From: Pseudomonadota bacterium
GTDB taxonomy: Bacteria; Pseudomonadota; Alphaproteobacteria; Sphingomonadales; Sphingomonadaceae
DNA length: 15,076 bases
Direction: 5' to 3'
Assembly: GCA_023426225.1 (NCBI GenBank)
Contig: JAFABD010000079.1
Span: 1 to 15,076 of the forward strand
Under the pieces are notes generated by a model. That model was not told where the DNA came from, searched no databases, and saw only the letters and a list, made by a program, of their open reading frames with translations. The position numbers and the translations under genes were made by a program. Positions 13,633 through 15,076 of this stretch are shown one piece after another. Positions within the stretch are counted from its first letter, which is position 1, and the number at the start of each line of letters is the position of its first letter.

Positions 13633-14742
13633 TCAGCCGGTGCGGTGGGCGGGTTCGCGGATCATGCGGATCAGCAGCCAGGTGATGCCGCGATAATTGG
13701 CGCCGTGATAGGCCGAGCGCGCGCCGAGCGTCGTCGACAGGCGGCGATGCGCCTCTTCGAGCGCGTGATAGGGCATGTTCGGCAGCAGGTGGTGGAGCGC
13801 GTGATAGCGCAGCCCCACCGGCGCCCACAGCAGCGGCAGGATGCCCGGCGGGGGCACGTTGACCGAATCGAGATACTGGGCGGTGATCGTCATCGTCTCG
13901 CCCTCGCTCTCCCACACATGCGCGACGAGCGTGCGTACCTGGTTGAGCAGCGCGACGCCCGACAGCGTGCCGAGATAGAAGAGATAGGCGCGCAGCGGCA
14001 CCGTGCCCGCGACGGTGAGCGCGAACAGCCCGATCGTCCACACGCTCGTCGCGACTTCCTGGACCAGCCAGTCGCGGCGGAAGCTGCCGGTCGGCGCCGG
14101 ACGCTTGAACTCCATGTTGATTTCGAGCGCCGAGCAGCTTTCGACCACGAAACGGCGCAGCGGCGGGATGACGAACGAAAGCGGCCCGAGCAGGCCGAAG
14201 CGCAGCAGCAGCGCCACCGGCGCGAGGACCGAGATGAGCAGGAACACCGGCAGCGACCACGGGCTCATCCGCGCGAGCGCGAGATATTCCGGATCCTCGG
14301 GCGTGCCGTATTTGGTGCGCAGATGGTGGACGTTGTGGACGCCTTCATAAAGGAAGGACGGCACCATCATCGGGATGCCGAGCACGAGGTTCCACGCGAT
14401 GCGGAACCCCGGCAGCGCGCCGCTGCGCAGATGCGTCAGTTCGTGGATGAACAGCGCGGCGCGATAGAGCGCGAGGATCGCGACGACGACCGCCGCCGCA
14501 GTGACGAGCGGATGGACGCCGGCGATCGCGAGCGCGAGCGCGCCATAGCCGAGCCCCGCCGACAGGAAGAAGTCGGGCCAGTAGAAGCGGGCGAGCGGCT
14601 TGCCGAGTTCGCGCTGGAGCGCAGCGGCGGCCTGAAGCATCGCACGGTCTTCGCCGCGGGCGACGTCCCAGCCGCCCGTCTGTGACGCAGCGGCAACGCC
14701 GGCGCCCCCGGCGCCGATATCGATCTGCGCCTCTAGCGCCAT
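13633..14742 (-). CDS. Membrane fatty acid desaturase
   Basis: A 369-aa membrane di-iron desaturase that introduces double bonds into acyl chains, using O2 and an electron donor. The three diagnostic histidine boxes are present: HELTH (residues 100-104), HNVHH (136-140) and HALHH (314-318). Hydrophobic segments near 58-98, 162-195 and 232-265 fit the multi-pass membrane fold with boxes on the cytoplasmic side. The frame is open upstream to 14910, but the start was set at ATG 14742 because GGAAAGG lies just before it and the upstream translation is low-complexity Arg/Gly-rich. A terminator follows the stop. An FNR/FixK-type box is 57 bp upstream. It is chromosomal and transcribed toward the island. 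The exact substrate and double-bond position cannot be told from sequence. Confidence 0.88.
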   Translation of the reverse strand: MALEAQIDIGAGGAGVAAASQTGGWDVARGEDRAMLQAAAALQRELGKPLARFYWPDFFLSAGLGYGALALAIAGVHPLVTAAAVVVAILALYRAALFIHELTHLRSGALPGFRIAWNLVLGIPMMVPSFLYEGVHNVHHLRTKYGTPEDPEYLALARMSPWSLPVFLLISVLAPVALLLRFGLLGPLSFVIPPLRRFVVESCSALEINMEFKRPAPTGSFRRDWLVQEVATSVWTIGLFALTVAGTVPLRAYLFYLGTLSGVALLNQVRTLVAHVWESEGETMTITAQYLDSVNVPPPGILPLLWAPVGLRYHALHHLLPNMPYHALEEAHRRLSTTLGARSAYHGANYRGITWLLIRMIREPAHRTG

Positions 14743-14799
14743 GATCTGCCTTTCCAATTCGTTATCCTTCGCTCTTCGACCCGTAAGCTGTGGACGGCG

Positions 14800-14813
14800 T
14801 TGACCCTTATCAA
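14800..14813 (-). promoter_or_regulatory. FNR/FixK-type binding site upstream of the desaturase
   Basis: On the minus strand the site reads TTGATAAGGGTCAA, which fits the alphaproteobacterial FNR/FixK consensus TTGAT-N4-(A/G)TCAA in every defined position. Its centre is about 64 bp upstream of the desaturase ATG. A GATAAC that could act as -10 lies at 14761-14766. It suggests control of the desaturase by low oxygen. The site is seen; the regulation is inferred. Confidence 0.5.
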
Positions 14814-15016
14814 GGGCGGATTGCGGCCGTCGGCGCGGGCGAAACCCGCCCTGTCGCCCGATCCGGGCGCCGCCGACGCCATGCCGGGCCTGCGCGCGAA
14901 GGGCAACCATCCCCCGGCCCGCGCGTTCGCACTTGCAGCAGGGGGCAGTCCGCCCCTGGACCCAGAGATCGGCAAAGACGCGGCACTTTTGTGGCAGCGA
15001 TGCGCGGAGGAACGAT

Positions 15017-15076
15017 TTGTTGGACGTGGCAGGCGCAGGCGCGGGCGAGCATCCCGGCGCCCCGCCCGAACTGGAG
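15017..15076 (+). CDS. Possible start of a plus-strand gene cut by the window edge
   Basis: A GGAGGA ribosome-binding-like sequence (15006-15011) is followed by two in-frame TTG codons (15017 and 15020) and a frame that stays open to the edge (LDVAGAGAGEHPGAPPELE). It would run divergently from the desaturase. Too little is visible to name a family, and the start is non-ATG, so this is tentative. Confidence 0.25.
   Translation, partial: MLDVAGAGAGEHPGAPPELE

Noticed and set aside
13645..14685. 346-codon plus-strand frame opposite the desaturase
   Set aside because: Arg-, Asp- and Glu-rich low-complexity translation typical of an antisense frame; the minus strand has the three histidine boxes.
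14743..14910. Longer desaturase start at 14910
   Set aside because: The extension is low-complexity and Arg/Gly-rich and would place the FNR-type box inside the coding region. The ATG at 14742 has a good ribosome site.

Overview
The window looks like the chromosome of a GC-rich alphaproteobacterium, most likely a sphingomonad. This is inferred from strong G/C third-position codon bias, the style of the two tRNA genes with encoded CCA ends, and the housekeeping proteins. It has three parts: a left chromosomal flank (polysaccharide deacetylase, tRNA with CAT anticodon, tRNA-Pro), an 11.8-kb genomic island, and a right flank (membrane fatty acid desaturase on the minus strand, with the possible start of one more gene at the edge).

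The island is bounded by a perfect 18-bp direct repeat. One copy (1522-1539) is the 3' end of an intact tRNA-Pro gene. The other (13303-13320) is an orphan fragment of that tRNA end. This is the usual footprint of tyrosine-recombinase integration into a tRNA gene. No integrase, transposase or conjugation gene is visible between the repeats. After a gene-free left end of about 440 bp, which carries a 12-bp hairpin and an operator-like dyad, all the cargo is one co-directional operon of six genes.

The cargo in order: (1) a 1008-aa type III Res-like helicase with a C-terminal PD-(D/E)XK nuclease; (2) a 622-aa DUF262 plus HNH (GmrSD-like) protein; (3) a 937-aa beta-class N6-adenine methyltransferase of the type III Mod kind; (4) a 144-aa unrecognised protein; (5) a 685-aa UvrD/Rep-type helicase with a RelE-like toxin-fold domain at its N terminus; (6) a 300-aa HNH endonuclease with a possible PUA-like reader domain. 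Genes 1-5 overlap by 1 to 4 bases and gene 6 follows 9 bases later, so they are probably translated as a coupled unit. The likely role is defence against foreign DNA. The Mod protein would mark self DNA and the Res-like enzyme would cut unmarked DNA. The GmrSD-like protein, the helicase fusion and the HNH protein would extend or police this, possibly against modified DNA. The combination, not any single part, is what may be undescribed.

Inside the methyltransferase gene, the segment between catalytic motifs IV and I (about 7590-8175) is much poorer in GC than the rest (hand counts of 38-52% against about 73%). It matches the expected target-recognition domain and looks like an imported specificity module. 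In the right flank, an FNR/FixK-type box lies 57 bp upstream of the desaturase start, which suggests oxygen control of this oxygen-requiring enzyme.
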